Below are positions 1 to 9,629 of a stretch of 39,707 nt of DNA, piece after piece (the stretch's first letter is position 1; each line of letters opens with the position of its first letter). The stretch is from contig PKWJ01000040.1 in NCBI GenBank assembly GCA_003132025.1, positions 52,552 through 92,258 of the forward strand. Direction: 5' to 3'. The notes below the pieces were generated by a model. It made no database searches, was not told the origin of the DNA, and saw nothing but the letters and a program-made list of their open reading frames with translations. Both the position numbers and the translations under genes were made by a program. Source of the stretch: Gammaproteobacteria bacterium (GTDB taxonomy: Bacteria > Pseudomonadota > Gammaproteobacteria > Steroidobacterales > Steroidobacteraceae).

Positions 1-339
1 CACATGAACGTGCTGCTGGCCGAGGCCGGGGTACCGTACGACCTGATAGCCGATCTGGACGAGATCAACGCCGAGTTCGAGACCGCGGATGTGGCACTGA
101 TCATCGGCGCCAACGACGTCGTCAATCCGGTGGCACGCAACGACAAGTCCAGCCCGATCTACGGCATGCCGATCCTCAATGCCGACAAGGCCAAGAACGT
201 CATCGTGATCAAGCGCGGCCAGGGCGCCGGTTTCTCCGGCATCGAGAACGCGCTGTTCTATCTGGACAATACCCGCATGCTGTATGGCGACGGCCAGGCC
301 GCCGTCGCCTCGCTGATCACCGCGGTGAAGTCGGTCTAG
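1..339 (+). CDS. pntB: NAD(P) transhydrogenase subunit beta, C-terminal part (partial)
   Basis: Only the last 112 codons are present; the gene enters from the left edge already in frame. The residues are those of the NADP(H)-binding domain III of the proton-translocating transhydrogenase beta subunit: GANDVVNPVA, then KSSPIYGMPIL and KRGQGAGFSGIENALFY, which form the nucleotide-binding loops in this family. The membrane domain would lie outside the window. The enzyme couples proton re-entry across the inner membrane to hydride transfer from NADH to NADP+. The stop TAG at 337-339 is one base away from the end of the convergent DUF3106 gene, so there is no room for a separate terminator. Confidence 0.95.
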   Translation, partial: HMNVLLAEAGVPYDLIADLDEINAEFETADVALIIGANDVVNPVARNDKSSPIYGMPILNADKAKNVIVIKRGQGAGFSGIENALFYLDNTRMLYGDGQAAVASLITAVKSV

Positions 340-340
340 T

Positions 341-847
341 TCAGCGGCCGCGCTGCTCGCGCTGGTGCTGCAGCATCTGTTGCCGCTGTTGTGGCGTCGC
401 GCGCATCCAGCGCTCGCGCAGCTGGGCGCGTTGCTGCGGCGGCAGGCGCGAGAAGAAGTGGAAATCCCGGCGCACCGCGCGCTGCTGTTCCGGCGGCAGA
501 CTCTGAAAGTGCTGCCAGCGCTGCCGAATCAGCGCCCGCTGCTCCGGCGGAAGCTTCTGCCAGGTCTGGAAGCGCTCGCGCGCGCTGCTGCGCTGCTCGG
601 GCGTCATCGACAGCCAGCGCGCAGCACCCCGCGACAGTGCCTGCTGGCGCAGCGGCGGCAGGCTGTCCCACTGTCCCTCGAAATGTCCGAGCAGCTGCTG
701 CTGCGCCGGCAGTAACGACGACCACGCCACGGGCGCGGCAGGCTGCACCGGGGCCGCAGGTGCGGCAGGTGCGGGCGGCTGTTGTGCGAACACCGGGGCT
801 GCTGCCGCCAGCAGCAGGCTCGCCAGCAGCGTGTAGATCCTGCTCAT
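341..847 (-). CDS. Exported DUF3106 family protein
   Basis: This 168-residue protein has an N-terminal signal peptide (hydrophobic stretch at about residues 5-20, likely cleavage after VFA) and a Pro/Ala-rich linker. The rest is a tandem helical domain built around repeats of the type LPPEQRxxxRxRWxxFxxLPPEQQ, from about residue 60 to 160. That repeat pattern is typical of DUF3106, a periplasmic family of unknown function; it resembles the heavy-metal/CpxP-like helical repeats only in a general way. The start codon overlaps the stop of the 100-residue gene upstream by four bases (844-847), so the two are probably translationally coupled. It is the last gene of the sigma-factor operon. Function unknown; family assignment is good. 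Confidence 0.82.
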   Translation of the reverse strand: MSRIYTLLASLLLAAAAPVFAQQPPAPAAPAAPVQPAAPVAWSSLLPAQQQLLGHFEGQWDSLPPLRQQALSRGAARWLSMTPEQRSSARERFQTWQKLPPEQRALIRQRWQHFQSLPPEQQRAVRRDFHFFSRLPPQQRAQLRERWMRATPQQRQQMLQHQREQRGR

Positions 848-1146
848 GGCGCTGGTACCGGTGGGGTCGTCGGCCGTGGCGCGTTGCCAGGCGCCGGCGC
901 CGCGCTCGGAGGCACTGAGGCAGGCGGCGCGGGAGCGCCCGGGTTAGCCGGGGCAGTGCCGACGCGTCTGGCAGCCGGATCGGTCCCGATAGCCGCCAGA
1001 TATTCGCGCCAGTTCTTGTCGTCGGAATCCACCGAGCCCAGGAATTCCAGCATGCCGTCGTCGACCGGCGTATCCGCCGCATGCACTGACCGCAGCATGG
1101 CCAGGCCGCTCAATCCGACGACGAGGGCGTAGGCACGAAGCCTCAC
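844..1146 (-). CDS. Small exported protein of unknown function in the sigma-factor operon
   Basis: This 100-residue protein has a signal peptide (hydrophobic residues 5-19, likely cleavage after VHA). A short conserved-looking acidic segment follows (DGMLEFLGSVDSDDKNWREYL, residues about 30-50), then a Pro/Ala-rich, probably disordered tail. I recognise no named family. It overlaps the stop of the membrane protein upstream (1143-1146) and the start of the DUF3106 gene downstream (844-847), so it is the third of four coupled genes. A periplasmic accessory role in the same circuit is an inference from position only. Confidence 0.7.
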   Translation of the reverse strand: MRLRAYALVVGLSGLAMLRSVHAADTPVDDGMLEFLGSVDSDDKNWREYLAAIGTDPAARRVGTAPANPGAPAPPASVPPSAAPAPGNAPRPTTPPVPAP

Positions 1147-1547
1147 GACCCGACCGCGGGCCCAGCGGCGCCCGCGGCTTCAGCTGCTGCCCATTCATAG
1201 AAGTCATAGTCGACGTCCTGATCGCCATTGAGCGGCATCGCGTCGGTGTCGGTCAGGAGTTCGATATCCTCCAGACCGGCACCCGGCACCGGACTCTCCA
1301 GCGGACTGCGGCCGTGGGGCACATAGACGATCAGCAGCGCCAGCACCGCGGCCACGGCCGCACCGAGCGGCATCCAGCGACGCGTGACGGATGGTGATCG
1401 CAGCGAGCGCGTGGCCAGAGCCGCATGACGCGCCTGCGTCAGCCGCGATCGCACCGCGCCAGGCAGCTCATCGGCGCTCTGCACCAGCAGCGCGCGCGTG
1501 CGCCGCTCGAACTCGCTGCCGCCTGCTTCAGTGTCGCCGCCGCTCAT
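1143..1547 (-). CDS. Single-span membrane protein, candidate anti-sigma factor (DUF3619-like)
   Basis: The ATG at 1547 overlaps the sigma-factor stop as ATGA (1544-1547), giving 134 residues. A longer reading from 1625 would lie inside the sigma gene and is unlikely. The N-terminal 55 residues are charged and helical (FERRTRALLVQSADELPGAV), one membrane span follows at about residues 59-76, and the periplasmic part is acidic, ending around DYDFYEWAAAE. This plan matches DUF3619 proteins, which often follow sigma factors in proteobacteria. No HxxxCxxC zinc anti-sigma motif is present. An anti-sigma role is inferred from topology and from direct coupling to the sigma gene. Confidence 0.72.
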   Translation of the reverse strand: MSGGDTEAGGSEFERRTRALLVQSADELPGAVRSRLTQARHAALATRSLRSPSVTRRWMPLGAAVAAVLALLIVYVPHGRSPLESPVPGAGLEDIELLTDTDAMPLNGDQDVDYDFYEWAAAEAAGAAGPAVGS

Positions 1548-2164
1548 GTACGGAACTCTCCCAGTTTTGCGCGCAGTGCCTGCAGCGCTCGAAAATAATG
1601 CGTCTTGACGCTTCCCGCTGAACATTTCATGGCCGCCGCGGTTTCCGCGACGTCCATGCCTTCAAAATTGCGCAGCAGGAACGCCTGCCGCTGGCGCGTC
1701 GGCAAACCGGCGATCGCCTGCTCCAGCGCCGCCATCGCCTCGTCCGATTCCAGCTGCGCGGGCGGCAGCGGTGCCTGGTCTACGGCCAGAGCCACCGGAT
1801 CCACCGCGTCCTCCTCATCCTCCCCGCGCCACGGCAGATAGGACATGACGCGGCTGCGTACGCTGCGCCGGCGCTGCACGTCGCGCACCCGGTTTTCCAG
1901 AATGCGATAGAACAGCGGCTTCCATTCCTGCGACGGTCGCGATGCGTAGCGCGAGCTCAGCTGCATCATGGCGTCCTGCACCACGTCGAGCGCATCGGCT
2001 TCGTGACGCAACGCGATCTGTGCGATCCTGAACGCCTTGCGCTCTACGCTCGCTAAAAACGCTTCGAGTGCGCGCGTGGCATCCTGGGTCGTATCGCGCA
2101 AATGGGCCTTCCCGGACGGGATGAGATCAGCCGTTTGATTTCCAAGACTAGCAAAGGCAGCCAT
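1544..2164 (-). CDS. RNA polymerase sigma-70 family (ECF-like) factor
   Basis: The 206-residue reading from ATG 2164 contains a region-2 segment (about residues 35-105: ALDVVQDAMMQL, then WKPLFYRILENRVRDVQRRR) and a region-4 helix-turn-helix (about 150-200: AIAGLPTRQRQAFLLRNFEG, then SAGSVKTHYFRALQALR). Regions 1 and 3 are absent, as in ECF sigma factors. An acidic linker (EDEEDAVDP) joins the two. The open frame extends upstream to 2269, but those residues are Cys-rich and unlike the family, so I prefer 2164; no strong ribosome binding site decides it. It heads a four-gene operon with a membrane protein and two exported proteins, which suggests control by an envelope signal. Target promoters are unknown. 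Confidence 0.85.
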   Translation of the reverse strand: MAAFASLGNQTADLIPSGKAHLRDTTQDATRALEAFLASVERKAFRIAQIALRHEADALDVVQDAMMQLSSRYASRPSQEWKPLFYRILENRVRDVQRRRSVRSRVMSYLPWRGEDEEDAVDPVALAVDQAPLPPAQLESDEAMAALEQAIAGLPTRQRQAFLLRNFEGMDVAETAAAMKCSAGSVKTHYFRALQALRAKLGEFRT

Positions 2165-2466
2165 GCCACAGCATCCATCCGTCGGAGATACCCTACACAA
2201 CAGCACAACGGCGCAGAAACGCCTTCGGTTGACACAGGGGCAGCAGAAGCCTTCAGCCCGCGAAATCATCCACTTGGCGCACAGAGAGCGGAATTACTCG
2301 AAATCTAAGCCGCGCGCGGCCGCCGCCGGGCACGCCGCGTTCGTCATAAGGCTTTGATAATGGTTGATGTTTTGAGCTGCTCAATAAATAGTCAAATTGC
2401 CAGGAGCGCCCGGAACGATCAGCCCAGCCGGCCGCCGGGCGGCGGCTGTCCACAGACTTATCCACA
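2165..2466. other. Divergent intergenic region between sigma-factor operon and priA
   Basis: This is the only gap of about 300 bases. Its left part has average composition. From about 2340 to 2400 it is clearly AT-rich against the GC-rich background and holds a plausible plus-strand promoter with an internal palindrome. It ends in a cluster of DnaA-box-like 9-mers that runs into the priA start. I see no convincing small gene or RNA gene in it. Confidence 0.6.
2364..2392 (+). promoter_or_regulatory. Candidate priA promoter with internal palindrome
   Basis: TTGATG at 2364-2369 and AATAGT at 2387-2392 are separated by 17 bases; each matches the sigma-70 consensus at four of six positions. The spacer contains a perfect inverted repeat, TTGAGC-T-GCTCAA (2372-2384), in the position where a repressor would compete with polymerase. 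The promoter is a weak prediction, while the palindrome is directly visible. Confidence 0.35.

Positions 2467-2483
<17 letters not shown>
2446..2483. promoter_or_regulatory. Cluster of DnaA-box-like 9-mers at the priA start
   Basis: TTATCCACA at 2458-2466 is an exact match to the DnaA box TTATNCACA and abuts the priA GTG. It is flanked by CTGTCCACA at 2446-2454 (two mismatches) and, on the minus strand, TTGTCCACA at 2473-2481 (one mismatch). The block is also palindromic: TCCACAG-TGA-CTGTGGA spans 2461-2477, and TGTCCACAG (2447-2455) pairs with CTGTGGACA (2471-2479). Confidence 0.6.
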
Positions 2484-4737
<2,254 letters not shown>

Positions 4738-4777
4738 CCTCTGCGGTTAGACTCGCCGCCGCCTTTGGGCCCGAAGG

Positions 4778-6544
4778 ATGCTTGAATTGAAGACCGAGCT
4801 CGAGCGTCTGCTCGCAGACGCGCTGATCAGCCTGGTCGGCAGCGTGCTGCCGCGAGCCGTCGATCCGGCCTGGATCAACGTGGAGCGCGCGCGCGACGCC
4901 AGTCACGGCGATTACGCCTGCAATATCGCGCTGCGGCTGGCGAAGACCGTGGGCCGCCCGCCGCGCGAAATCGCCCTGGCCATCGTCGCCGCGCTGCCGC
5001 CCAGCGTGTCGGTGGCGCGCGCCGAGGTGGCGGGTGCGGGGTTCATCAACTTCCACCTGATCGGCGCCGCCCACGGCGACGTACTGCGGCAGGTGCTCGA
5101 GCGCGGTGAGCATTACGGCGAGAGCGACGCCGGGCGCGGCGAGCACGTGATACTTGAATTCGTCTCGGCCAACCCCACCGGACCGCTGCACGTGGGCCAC
5201 GGTCGTCAGGCCGCCTACGGCGCTACCCTCGGCAGCCTGCTGCGGGCCACCGGTCACAGCGTGCACCGCGAGTACTACATCAACGATGCCGGCCGGCAGA
5301 TGGACATCCTCACGCTCAGCACCTGGCTGCGCTATCTGCAGGCTGGCGGCGCCGAGCTGCCGTTTCCGTCCAACGGCTATCGCGGCGATTACGTGTATGC
5401 GATCGCCGCGCAACTTACGCAGCAATACGGCCAGAGCCTGCAGCGACCGGCAGCGCAGGTGGTGGCCGATCTGCCGCAGGACGCGCCACTGGGTGACAAG
5501 GAACAGCACGTCGATGCACTGATCGCGCGCATGCGTTCGCTACTCGGAGCCGCAGGCTTCGAGCAGGTGCTCGAGCTGGCGCTGGCGGTGATGCTCGCGG
5601 ACATCCGCGAGGACCTGGCCGCCTTCGGCGTCGAGTTCGATCGCTGGTACTCGGAACGCGAACTGGTGCGCAGCGGGGCGATCGAACACGCGCTGGCCGC
5701 ACTTGAAGCCCGCGGCGCGCTGTATCGCAAGGACGGTGCGCTGTGGTTTCGCGCCAGCCAGTACGGCGACGACAAGGATCGGGTGCTGGTACGGGCCAAC
5801 GGCCAGCCGACCTATTTCGTACCGGACATCGCCTACCACCTGCAGAAGCGCGAACGCGGTTTTGCGCGACTGATCGATGTGCTCGGCGCCGACCACCACG
5901 GTTACGTGGCACGGGTGCGCGGGGCGCTGGTGGCCATGGGCGAGCCTGGCGACTGTCTCGAGGCCTGCCTGATCCAGTTCGTCAGCCTGTTTCGCGCCGG
6001 CCAGAAAATCGCCATGGGCAAGCGCGAGGCGCAGTTCGTCACGCTGCGCCAGCTGCGCGAGGAGGTCGGCAACGATGCCTGCCGGCTGTTCTATCTGATG
6101 CGCAGTCACGATCAGCAGCTCGACTTCGATCTCGAACTGGCCAAGTCGCGCAGCAATGACAACCCGGTGTACTACATCCAGTACGCCCACGCGCGCGTCG
6201 CCAGCGTGATGAAACAGCTCGAGGCGCGCCAACTCCAGTACGATGCAGCCATGGCGTCGGACAATCTGGCACGGCTCGACAGCCCGCACGAACAGGCGGT
6301 GCTGCGCGAGCTGGCGCGCTATCCCGAAGTAGTGCTGCAGGCCGCAACCGCGCGCGCACCGCATACGCTGGTGCATTACCTGCGTGAACTGGCCAACACC
6401 TTTCACACCTGGTACAACGCCGCGACTTTCATCGTCGACGACGCGCCGCTGCGCAACGCGCGGCTTGCGCTGGCGCTGGGGCTGCGCCAGGTGATTCGCA
6501 ACGGACTGGCCCTGCTCGGCGTGTCGGCGCCGGATAGCATGTGA
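4778..6544 (+). CDS. argS: Arginyl-tRNA synthetase
   Basis: The 588-residue length fits the family (E. coli 577). The N-terminal tRNA D-loop-recognition domain covers residues 1-110. It is followed by the class I signature FVSANPTGPLHVGHGRQ with HVGH at 138-141. The KMSKS position is non-canonical (MGKREAQFVTLRQL), as is common in ArgS. The C-terminal anticodon-binding DALR domain includes YYIQYAHARVASV and FHTWYNAATFIVDD. It charges tRNA-Arg in the cytoplasm. GAAGG lies directly against the ATG at 4778, which is too close for a normal ribosome binding site; an in-frame TTG at 4787 would have better spacing. The gene sits 40 bases after priA and overlaps the SPOR gene by four bases. Confidence 0.97.
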   Translation: MLELKTELERLLADALISLVGSVLPRAVDPAWINVERARDASHGDYACNIALRLAKTVGRPPREIALAIVAALPPSVSVARAEVAGAGFINFHLIGAAHGDVLRQVLERGEHYGESDAGRGEHVILEFVSANPTGPLHVGHGRQAAYGATLGSLLRATGHSVHREYYINDAGRQMDILTLSTWLRYLQAGGAELPFPSNGYRGDYVYAIAAQLTQQYGQSLQRPAAQVVADLPQDAPLGDKEQHVDALIARMRSLLGAAGFEQVLELALAVMLADIREDLAAFGVEFDRWYSERELVRSGAIEHALAALEARGALYRKDGALWFRASQYGDDKDRVLVRANGQPTYFVPDIAYHLQKRERGFARLIDVLGADHHGYVARVRGALVAMGEPGDCLEACLIQFVSLFRAGQKIAMGKREAQFVTLRQLREEVGNDACRLFYLMRSHDQQLDFDLELAKSRSNDNPVYYIQYAHARVASVMKQLEARQLQYDAAMASDNLARLDSPHEQAVLRELARYPEVVLQAATARAPHTLVHYLRELANTFHTWYNAATFIVDDAPLRNARLALALGLRQVIRNGLALLGVSAPDSM

Positions 6545-7134
6545 GCGGGCAGCGCCTCAGCGGTCGCGACTACAAGCACAAGCGCCGCTCCAGTCTCGGC
6601 ATGGATCTGGCGCAACTGTCGGTGTTCGCCATTGGACTTGCGGCCGGACTGTGCGTCGCCGGGTTCATCTACATTGCCGATCATCACGCATCCGAGACCG
6701 CGCCCGAGGCGCCCCATCCCACGCCGCACAAGGGCGCTGATGCCGGCGCGGCCGCGGGCGGCGGCGCCGATGCGGCGACCGCCGCGGCGGGCGGCGAAGG
6801 CAAGTATGACTTCTACCAGATGCTGCCGAAGTTCGAGGTGGTGGTACCGGAAAAAGAGCGCGGCACGCGCGTCGCGCCGGCGGCGCAGATCGACCGGCCA
6901 GGCATCTATTTCCTGCAGGTCGGCTCCTACCGCGATGTCGATGTCGCCGAACGCGTGCATGCGCAGCTGGGCAAGCTCGGCATCGAGGCCACGGTGCAGC
7001 GCGTGGCGGTGGATACCGATGTCTGGCACCGCGTGCGTATCGGCCCGATCAAGGATCTGGCATTGCTGAACCGGCTGCGCCAGCAGCTGCAGGCCAGCGA
7101 CCTGGACTCGCTCGTCATTCGCGTCGACCAGTAG
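6541..7134 (+). CDS. SPOR-domain membrane protein, FtsN-like
   Basis: This 197-residue protein starts with GTG inside the argS stop (6541-6544). It has a basic cytoplasmic head (DYKHKRR), one membrane span at about residues 24-45, an Ala/Gly-rich periplasmic linker, and a C-terminal SPOR domain at about 120-195 beginning FLQVGSYRDVDVAERVHAQL. SPOR domains bind denuded septal peptidoglycan, and this plan is that of FtsN and related division proteins. The DFYQMLPKFEVVVPE segment before the SPOR domain is typical of the FtsN-like protein found next to argS in xanthomonads. It is shorter than E. coli FtsN (319). A division role is likely; whether it is the true FtsN cannot be decided here. Confidence 0.85.
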   Translation: MSGQRLSGRDYKHKRRSSLGMDLAQLSVFAIGLAAGLCVAGFIYIADHHASETAPEAPHPTPHKGADAGAAAGGGADAATAAAGGEGKYDFYQMLPKFEVVVPEKERGTRVAPAAQIDRPGIYFLQVGSYRDVDVAERVHAQLGKLGIEATVQRVAVDTDVWHRVRIGPIKDLALLNRLRQQLQASDLDSLVIRVDQ

Positions 7135-7135
7135 C

Positions 7136-7591
7136 GTGGAACCACCGGTGTCATCGATCGAAATTTCCCCGTTGCGTGTGTCGGAGCGCTCGCGCTGGAG
7201 CGAATTGTGGAGCGCCTATCAGCGCTTCTACGATATCGAACTGCCGGACCAGGTCACCGACAGCACCTGGCAGCGCATCCACTCCGGACGCATACACGCA
7301 CTGGGTGCGCGTGATGCCAGCGACCGGCTGGTAGGGATCGCGCATTTTCTGTATCACGAGGACACGTGGTCGGTGGCGCCCGCCTGTTACCTGCAGGACC
7401 TGTACGTGGACGAGACGCTGCGCGGCCGCGGCTGCGGCCGCAAGCTCATCGATGCTGTCGATGCCGCGGCGCGCGCTGCCGGGGCGAACGGCCCGTACTG
7501 GCTGACACACGAAACCAACACGGTGGCGCGGCGGCTGTATGACCGCCTGGCGCAAAACCAGGGTTTCCTGCATTACAGCTATCGGCGCTAG
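7136..7591 (+). CDS. GNAT family N-acetyltransferase
   Basis: This 151-residue protein contains the acetyl-CoA-binding motif A around LYVDETLRGRGCGRKLIDAV (about residues 90-108; RGRGCG is the pyrophosphate loop) and a C-terminal segment HETNTVARRLYDRLAQNQGF typical of small-molecule or amino-acid GNAT acetyltransferases. The substrate cannot be read from the sequence. The start is GTG at 7136, one base after the SPOR gene stop; an alternative in-frame GTG is at 7148. It is the last gene of the priA-argS-SPOR run and converges on the glutathione transferase gene. Confidence 0.85.
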   Translation: MEPPVSSIEISPLRVSERSRWSELWSAYQRFYDIELPDQVTDSTWQRIHSGRIHALGARDASDRLVGIAHFLYHEDTWSVAPACYLQDLYVDETLRGRGCGRKLIDAVDAAARAAGANGPYWLTHETNTVARRLYDRLAQNQGFLHYSYRR

Positions 7592-7597
7592 ACCCGC

Positions 7598-7620
7598 GCC
7601 ACGCCGGGCGCAGCCGTGGC
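7598..7620. terminator. Inverted repeat between convergent genes
   Basis: GCCACG (7598-7603) pairs with CGTGGC (7615-7620) across an 11-base GC-rich loop, in the 28-base gap between the convergent acetyltransferase and glutathione transferase genes. No T-tract follows on either strand, so a terminator role is weakly supported. Confidence 0.25.
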
Positions 7621-8261
7621 TACTGGCCGCCGGGAGAGAAGAACGGCGTGTGCGTGTTCTTGAACGCAGCCAGCGTCTCGCGCAGATCGACCAGCGCGGC
7701 CAGGCGCGGATAGCGCGCAGACAGATCATCCGCGCGCAACGACTCGCGCAGAAACGTGAATGCGCAGCTCACCGTGATATCCGCCTGGCTCAGAGCGCTG
7801 CCGACCAGCCACGACCTGGCACCCAGCCCTTCGCAATAGCGCTCGATCGTGCCCAGAGCGCCATGCATCTGGGAGCGGCAGCGTTGCAGCCAAGGTTCAT
7901 GGCGCTTCTCGGGAGGGCGGAACGCGCGCTCGTAGATCTGCTCGCGGCCTTTCTCGGCGGCGCCGATCGCCAGCGCCATTTGCTGCAGCGCCTGGCGACG
8001 CTCGCGTCCCCCGGCCGGCAGCAGTGCGCGTGCCGGGCCGACACGATCATCCAGGTAGTCCAGGATCGCCGCCGATTCCGCCAGCACCTCGCCGTCGTCC
8101 AGTACCAGCGTAGGCACCCGACCTAAGGGGTTGTGCTGCCGGATGCGATCAAAATCCCTTCCGACCGACCAGTCCGCGTGCTCATAGCCCATATCGAGCC
8201 ACTGCATGCTGATCGCTACCCGCCGCACGAACGGCGAGTCGAACATCCCGATCAGCAGCAT
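7620..8261 (-). CDS. Glutathione S-transferase family protein
   Basis: This 213-residue protein has the two GST domains. The N-terminal thioredoxin-fold half starts LLIGMFDSPFVRRVAISM, with a Ser at the usual catalytic position, and includes the glutathione-binding loop NPLGRVPTLVLDDGEVLAESAAIL (Val-Pro cis turn and E-S pair). The C-terminal half is all-helical with LSQADITVSCAFTFL. It most resembles the YibF-type cytosolic GSTs. GAGGAA lies nine bases before the ATG and overlaps the end of ntrX, whose stop is six bases upstream, so it is probably the last gene of the def-to-ntrX chain. The substrate is unknown. Confidence 0.88.
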   Translation of the reverse strand: MLLIGMFDSPFVRRVAISMQWLDMGYEHADWSVGRDFDRIRQHNPLGRVPTLVLDDGEVLAESAAILDYLDDRVGPARALLPAGGRERRQALQQMALAIGAAEKGREQIYERAFRPPEKRHEPWLQRCRSQMHGALGTIERYCEGLGARSWLVGSALSQADITVSCAFTFLRESLRADDLSARYPRLAALVDLRETLAAFKNTHTPFFSPGGQ

Positions 8262-8267
8262 CGCGCG

Positions 8268-9629
8268 TCATTCCTCCGCGCCGTGGCCGATTTCTATCCC
8301 CAGCGAACGTAGCTTGCGGTACAGGTGCGTGCGTTCCATGTCCACCCGCTTGGCGAGCAGCCCGACCTTGCCATTGCACAGCATCAGCTGCTGCTGCAGG
8401 TAGGCGCGCTCGAACTGTTCGCGCGCTTCGCGCAGCGGCAGCGCCAGCAAGTCGTGCTTGACCAGCGGCTCATCGGCCGGCGTCTGTGCCGACAGCTCGC
8501 GCTCTACTTCCTCCAGGCCGATCTCCTCCGGCCCGCTGTTGAGCAGGAAGCGGCGCGTCAAATTTCGCAACTCGCGCCCATTGTCCGGCCAGGGATAATT
8601 GCGCAATCGATTTTGCGCCGCGACACTGAAGCGGCGGAAGCGCAAACCTTCGGTCTCGGTCAGCGCATCGACATAGTGCCGCAACAGTTCCGGTACGTCC
8701 TCGGCGTAGTCGCGCAGCGACGGCACGCGCACCATCAGCACCGACAGCTGCGCGTACAGGTCACGGCGAAAATCCTCGGCCAGCACACGATTCACGATCC
8801 CCGGCCGCGCCGAGGAGATGATCCGGGTCTCCAGCAGCACCGGATCGCCACCGCCGCCGCGCACGAAGCGACCGCTCTCGAGCAGGCCGCCGAGCAGACG
8901 TTGGGTTGACTCCGGCAGATCCTCGATGTCGCCCAGGAACAGCGTACCCCGGCGCGCCTGTTCCAACCGCCCCGGCTGCGAGGCGTCCACACCCAGGAGC
9001 GTGGCGGCCGCCGAGTCCTCACGCAGCGTGCGGCTGTCGACCACCACGAACGGGCCGGCGGCGGAAGGGCCGGATTGATGGACGAAGCGCGCCAGCTGTT
9101 CGCGATCGGTGCCGGACTCGCCCAGCAGCAGCAATGGCGCGCTATAGGCCGCGAGCCGCATCAGTTCGCTGCGCAGCTGCGTGATCGCCCGGCTGCGGCC
9201 CACCGGCACCGCGAGCGCTGACGCGCCGGCGCTGACGAACTTGCCGCTCGGACGGCGCGACCTGGCATCCAGGGCGCGCTCGACGGTGCGCAGCAGCTTG
9301 GCCAGGGACAGCGGCTTTTCGACGAAGTCATAGGCGCCGAGGCGCGTCGCCTCGACCGCGGTGTCGACCGTGCCGTGGCCCGACATCATCACCACCGGGC
9401 AGGCATCGCTGGCTTCGTTCGACCATTCGCGCAGCAGCGTTATGCCGTCGGTATCGGGCATCCAGATGTCGAGCAGCACCAGATCCGGCGTCTGCCGTGC
9501 CCGCGCAGCGCGCGCCTGGCCCGCGTCGGCTGCGACTTCAACCTCGTAGCCTTCCTCGGTGAGTATTTCCTGCAGCAGGCGACGGATGTCCGATTCGTCA
9601 TCCACCACCAGAATTCTGCTGGCATTCAT
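8268..9629 (-). CDS. ntrX: NtrX-like response regulator with degenerate AAA+ domain
   Basis: This 453-residue protein has three parts: an N-terminal receiver with phospho-acceptor D54 (LVLLDIWMPD) and K106 (FVEKPLSL); a central sigma-54 activator-type AAA+ domain (about 140-365); and a C-terminal Fis-type helix-turn-helix (about 400-445, ending ERTHLYRKLRSLGIEI). The AAA+ domain is decayed. Walker A reads GESGTDRE (170-177) where GESGTGKE is expected. The GAFTGA sigma-54 loop is missing, the segment reading LLGVDASQPGRLEQA. Walker B reads LFLGDIED rather than LFLDEIGD. It should still be phosphorylated and bind DNA but not remodel sigma-54 polymerase. It overlaps ntrY by ATGA (9626-9629). Confidence 0.9.
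   Translation of the reverse strand: MNASRILVVDDESDIRRLLQEILTEEGYEVEVAADAGQARAARARQTPDLVLLDIWMPDTDGITLLREWSNEASDACPVVMMSGHGTVDTAVEATRLGAYDFVEKPLSLAKLLRTVERALDARSRRPSGKFVSAGASALAVPVGRSRAITQLRSELMRLAAYSAPLLLLGESGTDREQLARFVHQSGPSAAGPFVVVDSRTLREDSAAATLLGVDASQPGRLEQARRGTLFLGDIEDLPESTQRLLGGLLESGRFVRGGGGDPVLLETRIISSARPGIVNRVLAEDFRRDLYAQLSVLMVRVPSLRDYAEDVPELLRHYVDALTETEGLRFRRFSVAAQNRLRNYPWPDNGRELRNLTRRFLLNSGPEEIGLEEVERELSAQTPADEPLVKHDLLALPLREAREQFERAYLQQQLMLCNGKVGLLAKRVDMERTHLYRKLRSLGIEIGHGAEE

Noticed and set aside
391-1132. Plus-strand open frames over the DUF3106 region
   Set aside because: Low-complexity Ala/Arg-rich translations; the minus strand has signal peptides and overlapping start/stop junctions.
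2229-2257. TTGACA at 2229-2234 as a plus-strand -35
   Set aside because: No acceptable -10 stands at 16-18 bases; the hexamer alone is not enough.
2340-2466. Chromosomal replication origin
   Set aside because: AT-rich DNA and DnaA boxes are present, but there are too few boxes and none of the usual origin neighbours (dnaA, dnaN, gidA, parAB).
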